In this document: in pieces, positions 17,969-26,625 of the stretch
How the letters are laid out: each line of letters begins with the position of its first letter
Numbering within the stretch: the first letter of the stretch is position 1
Assembly (NCBI RefSeq): GCF_017726655.1
Contig: NZ_CP072309.1
Coordinates: 613,501-677,500 of the forward strand
Direction: 5' to 3'
From: Agrobacterium tumefaciens
GTDB taxonomy: Bacteria; Pseudomonadota; Alphaproteobacteria; Rhizobiales; Rhizobiaceae
Length of the DNA stretch: 64,000 bases
Notes under the pieces: generated by a model
The model's database searches: none
Seen by the model: only the letters and a program-made list of their open reading frames with translations
What the model was told of the DNA's origin: nothing
Program-made: the position numbers and the translations under genes

Positions 17969-19099
17969 ATGGAGGCAGCAGCACTTCGTCCGGTCGATCC
18001 TTCCGCTGACCCCATCGCAGTATCCGTTAAGGACGTGGGAATGTCCTTCGGCAATGTTCATGCCGTCAAGCACGCCTCTTTTGATCTTCCCAAGGGCCGC
18101 TTCCTGACCATCCTGGGTCCTTCCGGTTCAGGCAAGACGACGCTGCTGCGGATGATTGCCGGCTTTGATCGCCCGACCAGCGGCGAAATCTTCATCAATG
18201 GACAGCCGGTCAGCGCCGTGCCGCCACACCAGCGCGCCATCGGTATGGTGTTCCAGAAGCTCGCGCTTTTTCCGCACATGACCGCCGCCGAAAACGTCGC
18301 CTTTCCCCTGAAAATGCGCCGACATGATGCCCGCACCATCCCTGAGAAGGTCGAGCGGTATCTCGACCTCGTTCGCCTCGGCGGTTACGGTGATCGCCGC
18401 ATCAACGAACTCTCGGGCGGCCAGCAACAGCGTGTCGCCATTGCCCGCGCCCTGGTGTTCGAACCGGATCTGCTTTTGCTCGACGAGCCGCTCGCGGCAC
18501 TTGATCGCAAGCTGCGCGAGGAAATGCAGCTGGAGTTCCGCCGTATTCAGAAGGAACTCGGCGTCACCACTATCAACGTTACTCACGACCAGCGCGAGGC
18601 ACTGGTTGTGTCCGACGAGGTTATCGTGATGAACGACGGCGAAATACAGCAGAAGGCACGGCCGGTGGAAGCCTATCGCGCGCCGTCGAATGCCTTTGTT
18701 GCAAACTTCATCGGCGTCACCAACTTCATCGAAGGAAGCGTTGCCGAAGTCGCACCAACCAATGTCACTATCACGGCGGCAGGCATCAATCTTGTCGGTG
18801 TCGCTTCGGATGAGAATGTCGCGGTCGGCGCGGCCTGTGCCGGGGCGGTTCGCGCAGAGCAAATTCGCATCGCCCCTACCAATGGTCGCCTCGAAGGACT
18901 GTCAACCGTCGTAGACGGCAAGGTCGAAGACTGCATTTTCGAAGGCGAGCGCGTGGTTTATGAAATTCGGGTCCAGGCTCTCGGCGGCGTTGTGATGCGC
19001 GTGTTCGATCATGATCCGGAATCACACCTGCAATTCGCTCCGGGCGACGACGTTCGCCTGGGCTGGAATGCACGGGATATGCATATCTTTCAAAAATGA
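17969..19099 (+). CDS. ABC transporter ATP-binding protein (polyamine/opine type)
   Basis: A 376-residue ATPase: Walker A GPSGSGKTTLL, signature LSGGQQQRVAIARAL, Walker B LLLLDEPLAALD, H-loop VTHDQREAL, then a C-terminal TOBE domain from about residue 270. It resembles PotA/FbpC-type proteins that drive import of polyamine-like or small organic substrates. The start is the ATG at 17969 behind AGGGGGA; an in-frame ATG at 17855 would fall inside the operator dyad. First gene of an operon continuing through binding protein, two permeases and enzymes. Confidence 0.93.
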   Translation: MEAAALRPVDPSADPIAVSVKDVGMSFGNVHAVKHASFDLPKGRFLTILGPSGSGKTTLLRMIAGFDRPTSGEIFINGQPVSAVPPHQRAIGMVFQKLALFPHMTAAENVAFPLKMRRHDARTIPEKVERYLDLVRLGGYGDRRINELSGGQQQRVAIARALVFEPDLLLLDEPLAALDRKLREEMQLEFRRIQKELGVTTINVTHDQREALVVSDEVIVMNDGEIQQKARPVEAYRAPSNAFVANFIGVTNFIEGSVAEVAPTNVTITAAGINLVGVASDENVAVGAACAGAVRAEQIRIAPTNGRLEGLSTVVDGKVEDCIFEGERVVYEIRVQALGGVVMRVFDHDPESHLQFAPGDDVRLGWNARDMHIFQK

Positions 19100-19132
19100 C
19101 CCTCAGAAGGTCGGACCAGAGGAGAATGTTCA

Positions 19133-20248
19133 ATGTCGCATGATAAATTTCTGACAGCCCAGCTTCGCCGTCGCACGTTGCTGGCGTCGTTCTCCGCAGC
19201 CGGCGCTTATGCCGGCCTGTCCACGCTCGGCGTCAGCCGCGCCTTTGCGCAGGAGCCGGAAAAACCAGCGGAAATCATCGTTCGCGCCTGGGGTGGCAGT
19301 TGGGTCGATGCGCTGAAAGCGGGCGTCTCCGACAGCTTCACCAAGGCAACCGGCATCGCGGTGCGCCACGATCTGACCGAGGATAACGAAATCCAGCCGA
19401 AGGTCTGGGCCGCCGTCGCCCAGAAGCGCGTTCCGCCGATCCATATCAACTGGGACACGACGACGAATGCCACCAAGTCGGCCCTGCGTGGCGTCACCGA
19501 AGACCTCTCGGACCTGCCCAATCTCAAGAACGCCACCGATCTTGCCAAGCCCGTCGGTCTCGATGGCTATCCGATCGTCAATACCTATGGGTATGTCTAT
19601 GTGCTGGCCTATCGCCCTTCGGCATTCCCGAACGGAGCGCCGAAGTCCTGGAAGGACCTTCTCGACCCGAAGCTGAAGGGCCGTATCGCGCTCTATAATG
19701 ACGGCATTGGCTTCCATTTCCCGGCGCAGGTCGCAGGTGGCGGCAAGCTCGAGGACATTCCCGGGAACATGCAGCCCGCCTGGGACTTCATTTCGAAGAT
19801 CAAGGCGCAGCAGCCGCTGCTGGGCGAAGACCCCGATTTCACCACCTGGTTTCAGAAAGGCGAGATTGACGCTGCCTGCACCATTTCAACCAATGCGCGT
19901 GAAGCCAAGAAGAACGGCATCGAGATCGCATGGGTGGTTCCGGAGGAAGGCGCGAAATTCGATACCGATGGCCTCTGGATCCCGAAGGGCCTGCCGGAGA
20001 ACGAACTCTACTGGGCGAAGCAGTACATCAACCATGCCCTGACCCAGGAAGCCCAGCAGGTCTGGCTTGATGGCCTTGGCCTTCCCGGCGTCATTCCGGG
20101 CGTCAAACCGCCGGCCGACCTCGTGGGCGATCCTTCCTATCCGACGACGGAAGAAGAGTTCAAACACCTGATCCGGGTTTCGTCCAAGATCCAGGTCGAA
20201 AACGAGAGCCAGTGGTTCGCCAAGTTCAAGGAGATCATGCAGGGTTGA
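19133..20248 (+). CDS. ABC transporter substrate-binding protein (PotD-like)
   Basis: A 371-residue periplasmic binding protein of the spermidine/putrescine-type family. The N-terminus QLRRRTLLASFSAAGAYAGLSTLGVSRAFAQ has twin arginines and could use Tat. The mature part starts EIIVRAWGGSWVDALKAG and contains FTTWFQKGEIDAACTISTNAREA, typical of this group. It binds the imported compound of the cluster; the ligand is unknown. A stable hairpin after its stop (20260-20286) could favour its expression over the permeases. Confidence 0.9.
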   Translation: MSHDKFLTAQLRRRTLLASFSAAGAYAGLSTLGVSRAFAQEPEKPAEIIVRAWGGSWVDALKAGVSDSFTKATGIAVRHDLTEDNEIQPKVWAAVAQKRVPPIHINWDTTTNATKSALRGVTEDLSDLPNLKNATDLAKPVGLDGYPIVNTYGYVYVLAYRPSAFPNGAPKSWKDLLDPKLKGRIALYNDGIGFHFPAQVAGGGKLEDIPGNMQPAWDFISKIKAQQPLLGEDPDFTTWFQKGEIDAACTISTNAREAKKNGIEIAWVVPEEGAKFDTDGLWIPKGLPENELYWAKQYINHALTQEAQQVWLDGLGLPGVIPGVKPPADLVGDPSYPTTEEEFKHLIRVSSKIQVENESQWFAKFKEIMQG

Positions 20249-20259
20249 AACCTTGCCAC

Positions 20260-20286
20260 GCCCGCCGCTTCGTTCAGGTGGCGGGC
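20260..20286 (+). promoter_or_regulatory. Intercistronic hairpin after the binding-protein gene
   Basis: GCCCGCC (20260-20266) pairs with GGCGGGC (20280-20286) across a 13-base loop, in the 122-base gap before the first permease. No T-run follows, so it is more likely an mRNA-stabilising or partial-termination element, as often found after binding-protein genes. Confidence 0.5.
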
Positions 20287-20370
20287 ATTCCACCTGAGGA
20301 TAAGAGATAACGCGGTCGCTTTGGCAAATGCGCCCTAGCTTTTGCCGGGACCGCTCGAGGATCGGTATTC

Positions 20371-21315
20371 ATGCGCGCTTCCCGTGTCGCATATCCCCTG
20401 GCGTGGCGCGTCATGGATATGCTCGAACGACTTGCGGCCATTTTCTGGCCTTCCAGCTTCAAGAAGGGTCTGCCCTATCTGATGCTGCTGCCGGCCATCG
20501 TGCTGGTTGGCCTTCTGGTCCTCGGCCTCATCCAGATCGGCGATACGAGCCTTCGGACGCTGGACACGAATACGTTTCTGATGTCCGAGACCTATACGCT
20601 CGCAAATTACCAGCGGGCGCTGACGGAAAAATTCTTTGCCACCGTCGCCGGCCGCAGCCTGATAGGCTCGCTGATCGTCACCGTCATCACGCTGATATTC
20701 GCCTTCCCTTACGCCTATCTCATGGTGCGCACGTCCTCCTCGGCACTGCGCAAATTCCTGCTCGTTGCGCTGTTCTTGCCTTTCTTCATCGGTCAGGTGG
20801 TGCGCGCCTATGGCTGGCTGATAATCCTCGGCAACCAGGGCATGGTGAATGAGGCTCTCGGCTTGGTCGGTGTCCCACCGATACGCCTTCTCTATAACTA
20901 CCCGGCCGTCCTGTTCGGCCTTGTTCAATATATGCTGCCCTTCGCTGTTTTGATGCTGGCACCTGCCCTGACCGCCATTCCGGCGGAACTCGAGGCCGCC
21001 GCCGCCTCCCTCGGCGCCAGCTGGCTTCGCACCTTCCGTCATGTCGTCCTGCCGCTTTCCCGCCCCGGCCTCGTCGGAGCCGGTCTCGTCGTGGTCACGC
21101 TCTCCCTCACGGACTTTGCCATTCCCGCCATCCTTGGCGGGGGGACACAGGATTTCATCGCCAACGCGATCTACGACCAGTTTTTCCGCACCTCCGACCA
21201 AGGCCTCGGCGCGACGCTCTCGCTGCTGCTCGTCGCCGTCGGCTCCATTCTCGTCGGTGTGGTTTTCATGGTCTTCGGTGCAGGCACGCTTGCCATGGGG
21301 GGCGACCGCAAATGA
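20371..21315 (+). CDS. ABC transporter permease (PotB-like)
   Basis: A 314-residue inner-membrane permease with about six membrane segments. The ATPase-contact EAA loop is ELEAAAASLGASWLRTFRHVVLPLSRPG at roughly 208-235. PYAYLMVRTSSSALRKFLLVALFLPFFIGQVVRAYGW is typical of PotB-type subunits. An in-frame ATG at 20413 is an alternative start. Its stop overlaps the second permease by four bases. Confidence 0.9.
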   Translation: MRASRVAYPLAWRVMDMLERLAAIFWPSSFKKGLPYLMLLPAIVLVGLLVLGLIQIGDTSLRTLDTNTFLMSETYTLANYQRALTEKFFATVAGRSLIGSLIVTVITLIFAFPYAYLMVRTSSSALRKFLLVALFLPFFIGQVVRAYGWLIILGNQGMVNEALGLVGVPPIRLLYNYPAVLFGLVQYMLPFAVLMLAPALTAIPAELEAAAASLGASWLRTFRHVVLPLSRPGLVGAGLVVVTLSLTDFAIPAILGGGTQDFIANAIYDQFFRTSDQGLGATLSLLLVAVGSILVGVVFMVFGAGTLAMGGDRK

Positions 21316-22112
21316 CGGGCAGCCGCAGCAAATCCATCGTCATCTGGGCCTTCGTCGCGACCGCGCTGGTCATGTTGTCGGCACCCACCATCGTGGTTCT
21401 CGGTGCCTCGTTCACCTCAGGCAACATCATCACCTTTCCGCCAGATGGGTTTTCCTTGCAATGGTACAGCAAGATCGCCCACGCCACCGATCTGCGGCAA
21501 GCCTTCTTCCGCTCACTGATCGTCGCGGCGATCTGCACCCTGGTATCCATTCCCGTCGGCACGCTCGCCGGTATCGCGCTCGCCAAATATCGGGTGCGGT
21601 TTGCCCGCTCCATCCAGATCTATCTGCTGCTTCCCTTCACGATTCCGCTGATCGGTTCTGGCATCGGCATGATGCTCGCCTTTGGAGAGATGGGTGTGCT
21701 CGGCAAACTATGGCCAGTCGGCATCGCCTGCTCGGTGATCAACCTGCCCTTCATGATCTGGGCAGTGACGGCAAGCGCGAGTAACCTGTCGCCGGATCTG
21801 GAGCTCGCCGCTGCAAATTGCGGCGCGCCACCCCTGCAGCGTTTCCTTTACATCACGCTTCCCGCCGTCCTGCCGGGCGTGATCACGGGTTCGCTCTTAA
21901 TGTTCATTCTGGCGCTGAACGAATTCCTGGTGAGTCTGCTTCTGGTCGACGCGCGAAGCGTCACGCTGCCGGTGCAGATCTATAACTCCATCCGCTCGAT
22001 CATCACGCCGGACCTGGCCGCCATTTCCGTGGTCTTCATCGCCTGCGCCGGGATCGCGATCGCGCTGCTCGACCGCCTCGTCGGCCTCGACATCTTCCTG
22101 AAATCGAAGTGA
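21312..22112 (+). CDS. ABC transporter permease (PotC-like)
   Basis: A 266-residue permease, six predicted membrane segments, with EAA loop LELAAANCGAPPLQRFLYITLPAVLPG at about 158-184. It pairs with the preceding permease to form the channel. Start overlaps the upstream stop (ATGA). The HisD-like gene follows 37 bases later, so transporter and enzymes are likely on one transcript. Confidence 0.9.
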   Translation: MTGSRSKSIVIWAFVATALVMLSAPTIVVLGASFTSGNIITFPPDGFSLQWYSKIAHATDLRQAFFRSLIVAAICTLVSIPVGTLAGIALAKYRVRFARSIQIYLLLPFTIPLIGSGIGMMLAFGEMGVLGKLWPVGIACSVINLPFMIWAVTASASNLSPDLELAAANCGAPPLQRFLYITLPAVLPGVITGSLLMFILALNEFLVSLLLVDARSVTLPVQIYNSIRSIITPDLAAISVVFIACAGIAIALLDRLVGLDIFLKSK

Positions 22113-22149
22113 CCAATCGGCCGTTTGGCCAGCCATCAAGGACAAGACG

Positions 22150-23478
22150 ATGACATCAGTGTCTTTCTATGACTATTCCAAGCTCGATGCCGATGAGAAG
22201 GCCGCCCTGCTGCGCCGTTCGGAAAGCGACATCTCGAGCTTCATCGAAAAGGTTGCCCCCATCCTCGAAGCCGTTCGCACCGAAGGCGACAGTGCACTGG
22301 CTCGCTTCGGTCGCGAACTCGACAAGGCCGACGTGACCGAAGCCAATCTCAAAGTTACCGAAGCCGAATTCGATGCGGCCTTCAAGCTTGTCGATGCAAG
22401 TGTCATCGAATCCATCCAGTTCGGCATCGACAATATCCGCCATTTCCATGAGGAGCAGAAGCCGGAAGCCATGTGGCTGAAGGAAATTCGTCCCGGCGCC
22501 TTTGCGGGTGACCGCTTCACGCCAATCCAGTCTGTGGCGCTCTACGTTCCGCGCGGCAAGGGCTCCTTTCCGTCAGTTACCATGATGACCTCTGTGCCTG
22601 CGGTGGTTGCCGGCGTTCCGAACCTCGCCATCGTCACACCGCCTGCGCCCGATGGCTCGGTCGATGCGGCTACGCTCGTCGCCGCGCGCCTCGCCGGCGT
22701 CGATACGGTCTACAAGGTCGGTGGCGCCCAAGCGGTGGCCGCCGTCGCCTACGGTACGCAGACCGTCAAGCCAGCGCTCAAGATCGTGGGTCCGGGAAGC
22801 CCATGGGTCGTCGCCGCCAAGCGTTCGCTGTCGGGCGTCATCGATACCGGCCTGCCGGCCGGTCCCTCGGAAGTCATGATCCTTGCCGATGATACGGTCC
22901 ATGGCGGCCTTGCCGCGCTTGACCTGCTGATTGAAGCAGAACACGGCCCCGATTCTTCGGCCTATCTCGTCACCCATAGCCGGCGCGTCGTTGAAGAGGC
23001 GATTGCAGCCCTGCCCGAACACTGGGCCAAAATGTCGGAGCAGCGCGTCGCTTTCTCCAAGACCGTTCTCACCGGCAAGACCGGCGGCATCGTCCTGACG
23101 TCCTCGATTGAAGAGAGCTACGCTTTCGTCAACGCCTATGCGCCGGAACATCTTGAATTACTCTCGGAAGAGCCGTTCATACACCTTGGGCATATCACCG
23201 AAGCCTCCGAAATTCTGATGGGCACCCACACGCCGGTCAGCATTGCCAATTTTTCGCTCGGGCCGAACGCCGTTCTGCCGACCAGCCGCTGGGCACGCAC
23301 CTTCGGGCCGCTTTCGGTGACCGACTTCGTGAAGCGCAGTTCGATCGGCTATGTCACGCCGCCAGCCTATCCGGAATTCGCCAGACATTCCCGTAACCTC
23401 GCTCTTTACGAAGGCTTTTCCTCGCATGCCCTGGCGGTTTCTCCGGTGCGCGACGCCTATCTGAAAAAAGGTTCCTGA
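22150..23478 (+). CDS. HisD-like dehydrogenase with altered substrate site (HpsN-like candidate)
   Basis: A 442-residue homologue of histidinol dehydrogenase. The fold is clear from FTPIQSVALYVPRGKGSFPS, KIVGPGSPWVVAAKR, DTGLPAGPSEVMILAD and the catalytic pair in NAYAPEHLEL (about 329). Compared with true HisD, the zinc-ligand Gln of the QAEHGPDS region is Glu (IEAEHGPDS). The GDY...GTNHVLPT stretch reads ANFSLGPNAVLPT, so a metal-ligand Asp is Asn and a substrate-contacting His is Ala. The terminal EGFSSH keeps Glu and His. It is therefore unlikely to be the biosynthetic enzyme. Sulfopropanediol 3-dehydrogenase (HpsN) is a known HisD relative and a reasonable guess, given the SDR and zinc alcohol dehydrogenase beside it. 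Confidence 0.8.
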   Translation: MTSVSFYDYSKLDADEKAALLRRSESDISSFIEKVAPILEAVRTEGDSALARFGRELDKADVTEANLKVTEAEFDAAFKLVDASVIESIQFGIDNIRHFHEEQKPEAMWLKEIRPGAFAGDRFTPIQSVALYVPRGKGSFPSVTMMTSVPAVVAGVPNLAIVTPPAPDGSVDAATLVAARLAGVDTVYKVGGAQAVAAVAYGTQTVKPALKIVGPGSPWVVAAKRSLSGVIDTGLPAGPSEVMILADDTVHGGLAALDLLIEAEHGPDSSAYLVTHSRRVVEEAIAALPEHWAKMSEQRVAFSKTVLTGKTGGIVLTSSIEESYAFVNAYAPEHLELLSEEPFIHLGHITEASEILMGTHTPVSIANFSLGPNAVLPTSRWARTFGPLSVTDFVKRSSIGYVTPPAYPEFARHSRNLALYEGFSSHALAVSPVRDAYLKKGS

Positions 23479-23482
23479 TTCC

Positions 23483-24496
23483 ATGAAGGCGGTGCGGCTT
23501 TACGATGCGAACGACCTGCGTGTGGAGGAGATGGCCTCCCCATCTTCGCCGCCGGCAGGCTTTGTCAATCTGCAAGTCAGGGCAGCGGGCATTTGCGGTT
23601 CCGACCTGCACAATTACCGCACCGGACAATGGATCTCCCGTCGTCCCTCCACCGCCGGTCATGAGTTCTGCGGACGCATTACGGCAATCGGCGACGGTGT
23701 GACTGATTTTGCCATAGGCGATGTTGTTTCATCGGACTCCCGCATGTGGTGCGGCCTCTGCCCTGCCTGCTTGAGTGGCCGCAGCAATGTGTGTGAAAGC
23801 TTGGGCTTTGTCGGCGAGGTGTGCGATGGCGGTTTCGCCGATGAGGTGCAGGTGCCGGCGAAGCTCCTGGTTCGCCATGATCCGCACCTCTCGCCACATA
23901 TCGCTGCCATGGCAGAACCGCTCGCTGTGGCACTGCATGCGGTGCGTCGCCTTTCTGTTCCTAGAGGGGAGCCGGTGCTCGTCATCGGCTGCGGCACAAT
24001 CGGCGGGCTTTGCGCTCTCATCCTCTCCCGCCTGCACAACGGCCCGCTTCTGCTCGCCGACCTGAATGCGGAACGAGCCCGACGTGTCAGTGACGTGACA
24101 GGCGGCAAGCTCGTGACACTCGACACGGCTGCGATAGACGCCACGCTTTCGGGTGGCCGCCTTCGTTATGCGCTTGACGCCACCGGCAGCATTCAGGCGA
24201 TAAGCCGGGCCATCGAATTGCTCTCCGGTGGTGGCGGTCTGGCGCTTGTCGGCATCAGCCACGGCAAGCTTGATTTCGATCCCAATGTTCTTGTCGAGCG
24301 CGAAGTTTCGCTGATCGGCTGCCACGCCTTTTGTGACGAACTGCCGGAGGCGACGGCGCTTCTGACCGAACTCGCGCCGGCTCTTCACCGCTTTATCGAG
24401 GTGCTGCCCTCACTCGATGATGTCCCCGCCGCCTATGACCGATTGCTGAGGGGTGAAAGCAACGTTTTGAAGACGATAATTGACGTGTCGGAATAG
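23483..24496 (+). CDS. Zinc-dependent alcohol dehydrogenase
   Basis: A 337-residue medium-chain dehydrogenase. Catalytic zinc residues are in AAGICGSDLHNY (Cys about 38) and TAGHEFCGRI (His-Glu about 61-62). Structural zinc Cys residues are in MWCGLCPACLSGRSNVCE. The nucleotide-binding VLVIGCGTIGGLCAL is near 167-181. It starts four bases after the HisD-like stop and belongs to the same operon. It most resembles sorbitol/threonine-dehydrogenase-type enzymes and probably oxidises a secondary alcohol of the imported substrate. Confidence 0.88.
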   Translation: MKAVRLYDANDLRVEEMASPSSPPAGFVNLQVRAAGICGSDLHNYRTGQWISRRPSTAGHEFCGRITAIGDGVTDFAIGDVVSSDSRMWCGLCPACLSGRSNVCESLGFVGEVCDGGFADEVQVPAKLLVRHDPHLSPHIAAMAEPLAVALHAVRRLSVPRGEPVLVIGCGTIGGLCALILSRLHNGPLLLADLNAERARRVSDVTGGKLVTLDTAAIDATLSGGRLRYALDATGSIQAISRAIELLSGGGGLALVGISHGKLDFDPNVLVEREVSLIGCHAFCDELPEATALLTELAPALHRFIEVLPSLDDVPAAYDRLLRGESNVLKTIIDVSE

Positions 24497-24554
24497 ACCT
24501 GACACCTGACTTCAACAATGCCGGCGCGACGACGCGGAGGCGGAGACAGTGGCC

Positions 24555-25286
24555 ATGACTGCACTTTCAGATTCCGCCTCACCACTCTACGAGAAGGTGA
24601 AGGACTTCGTTCTCGGCAACATCGGCAGCGGCAAATGGGCGCGCAACAGCCGCTTGCCTTCGGAGCACGAGCTGGTTTCGACGCTCGGCGTTTCGCGCAT
24701 GACCGTCAACCGGGCGCTTCGGGAGCTCACGTCGGAAGGGCATCTGCGCCGCATCCAGGGCGTAGGCACTTTTGTCGCGCCGCCAAAACCGCAGTCGACG
24801 CTGATCGAGATCAGCAACATCATGACCGAAATCAGAGCCCGTGGTGGTCGCCACCGCGCCGAGGTTGTGGTGCTGGAACGCATCGCCCGGCCAGAACCCG
24901 AACTCCTGCTTGCCTTCGAGTTTGAGACCAGCCGGCCCGTGGACCATTCGGTCGTCATTCATTTTGAAAACGACCTGCCGGTGCAGCTCGAGGAACGCTA
25001 TGTCAATCCCGGCCTCGTTTCGGGTTATGTCGAGCAGGACTTCACCATGGCGGCAACCTACGACTACCTCCAGAACGCAACACCGCTCACCGAAGTGGAG
25101 CACCTGATCAGCGCCCTGCCGGCCAGCGAGGCCCATGCGCGTCTGTTGCAGATCCGGGTCGGCGACAGCTGCCTCGTTCTGCACCGCAAGACCTGGACGG
25201 GTCCGATCGTCGCGACCGTCAACACGCTGACCTATGTCGGCAGCCGCTACTCGCTTGGAAGCCGCTATCTGCACGGCGGCAAATAA
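24555..25286 (+). CDS. GntR/HutC-family transcriptional regulator
   Basis: A 243-residue regulator. The winged-helix GntR domain (about 8-72) contains RLPSEHELVSTLGVSRMTVNRALRELTSEG and IQGVGTFVA; the UTRA ligand domain follows, with VVIHFENDLPVQLEERYVNP and a C-terminal PGSRY-like YVGSRYSLGSRYL. Over its length it looks very like HutC, the urocanate-sensing repressor of histidine utilisation, but no hut genes are near. I start at the ATG at 24555 (GGAG nine bases upstream) rather than the GTG at 24549. It probably represses the cluster through the TGTATATACA dyads. Confidence 0.88.
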   Translation: MTALSDSASPLYEKVKDFVLGNIGSGKWARNSRLPSEHELVSTLGVSRMTVNRALRELTSEGHLRRIQGVGTFVAPPKPQSTLIEISNIMTEIRARGGRHRAEVVVLERIARPEPELLLAFEFETSRPVDHSVVIHFENDLPVQLEERYVNPGLVSGYVEQDFTMAATYDYLQNATPLTEVEHLISALPASEAHARLLQIRVGDSCLVLHRKTWTGPIVATVNTLTYVGSRYSLGSRYLHGGK

Positions 25287-25308
25287 GACAACATCCGGAA
25301 CAATTGCC

Positions 25309-26601
25309 ATGACCCAGCCCGCCAGCCGCACCGCGGAAATCCGAAAAATCGCCAAGGCCGCCGATGGCAGAGCGGAAAAGATGCTTGCCGACCTGCTGCG
25401 TGACCTTTTCAGCATCGAAGCAAGGAATGTGGCGATCAATCAGGATCAGTACAGCCTCAATTCCCTCAATGGCTTCTTCGATACCGGCGAGGGTGAGTTC
25501 TTCTTCAAGTTCCATCAGGAGGAAGGCGAAGAGGCCATGAGCGGTGAATATTACCGTGCTGACATTCTTGCCCGCGCCGGTTTGCCGGTCGACCAGCCTT
25601 TGCTCATGTCCGTGCTGCCTGGTGAACAGATCCTCGTCTATCGCCGCCGCAGCGACCCGCGTTTTTCCGATGTGTTGCGTACGCTGGACCTCAAGGACGA
25701 TCCGGCAGCTCGCGCAAAGGCGGTGGAAGCCGAGTGCAGGCTGAATGAGGCGGTTCTGAAAGTGTATCTGGAAACGCTGCACGGCGTCACGCCCACGCAA
25801 GTGGCCGCCGAGCCGGTTCATCGATTGTTCTATGAGCGCCTGATCGATCCCCCCACAGGCATCTATCCCGGTGGCAGGCTGGCAAATTTCTACGTCGACA
25901 AGACGTTCGATCTGCCGGACATGACGCTGGATTGGCAAACCCTCTCCGGGCTTCGCTTCTGCGTCAACGGCATTGCATATCGCGACAGTCTTGCGGCGCT
26001 TTTCGACGAGGCGCATGAACGGCTGAAGCCAGCGAAGCTCGCCGATGCCGGCGGCGTCACCGCCCATGGCGATGCCCATAATGCCAATGTCTGGTATGAG
26101 GATGATGGCAGCGACGCCCGCCTGTCCTTCTTTGACCCCGCTTTCGCCGGTGAGAATATTCCGACGCTCCTCGCGGAAGTGAAGACGACCTTCCACAACA
26201 TCCTCGCCCATCCGTTCTGGCTCTACGATCCAGCCCTTGCAGCCAGAAGCTATTCGGCGAGCGCCACGCTCGACGGCAACATGCTGCGGATCACCACCAG
26301 CTACGAGCCCAGTGCAGTTCGGCGCGACCTGCTTACCGTGAAGGGCGAGGCGATGTGGCGGCCGCTCCTTGCCGAGCTGAAGGCGCGTAACATGCTGCCC
26401 GCTGACTGGCGCCGTGTTGTCCGTCTCGGCCTTTTCCTGTGCCCGGCATTGGTGATGAACCTTCGCGCGGGCGCAACGAGCCATAACCCGGTGTCATCCC
26501 TGATCGGCCTGTCGAGTGCCGTCATGGCAGGGAGCGAACCGGTCGAAGGCGAGGACGCCCTGACCCGCTTCTTCGACGCAATCGATCCGGATCGAGGCTG
26601 A
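25309..26601 (+). CDS. Kinase-fold (APH/choline kinase-like) phosphotransferase
   Basis: A 430-residue protein with a phosphotransferase active site: HGDAHNANVW (Brenner motif, about 252-261) followed by the metal-binding Asp in LSFFDPAFAGEN. The N-lobe has the FFDTGEGEFFFKFHQEE strand pair with a plausible ATP lysine. These enzymes phosphorylate small molecules such as choline, sugars or aminoglycosides. It is longer than typical APH proteins. It follows the HutC-like gene by 22 bases, so it probably acts on the substrate or an intermediate of this pathway. Start at 25309 is chosen because earlier residues overlap the regulator gene. Confidence 0.75.
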   Translation: MTQPASRTAEIRKIAKAADGRAEKMLADLLRDLFSIEARNVAINQDQYSLNSLNGFFDTGEGEFFFKFHQEEGEEAMSGEYYRADILARAGLPVDQPLLMSVLPGEQILVYRRRSDPRFSDVLRTLDLKDDPAARAKAVEAECRLNEAVLKVYLETLHGVTPTQVAAEPVHRLFYERLIDPPTGIYPGGRLANFYVDKTFDLPDMTLDWQTLSGLRFCVNGIAYRDSLAALFDEAHERLKPAKLADAGGVTAHGDAHNANVWYEDDGSDARLSFFDPAFAGENIPTLLAEVKTTFHNILAHPFWLYDPALAARSYSASATLDGNMLRITTSYEPSAVRRDLLTVKGEAMWRPLLAELKARNMLPADWRRVVRLGLFLCPALVMNLRAGATSHNPVSSLIGLSSAVMAGSEPVEGEDALTRFFDAIDPDRG

Positions 26602-26625
26602 ATGAAGCCAGGCAAATGTCTCCGA

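Noticed and set aside
22150..23478. Calling the HisD homologue biosynthetic hisD
   Set aside because: Substrate- and metal-site changes and the catabolic neighbourhood argue against it.
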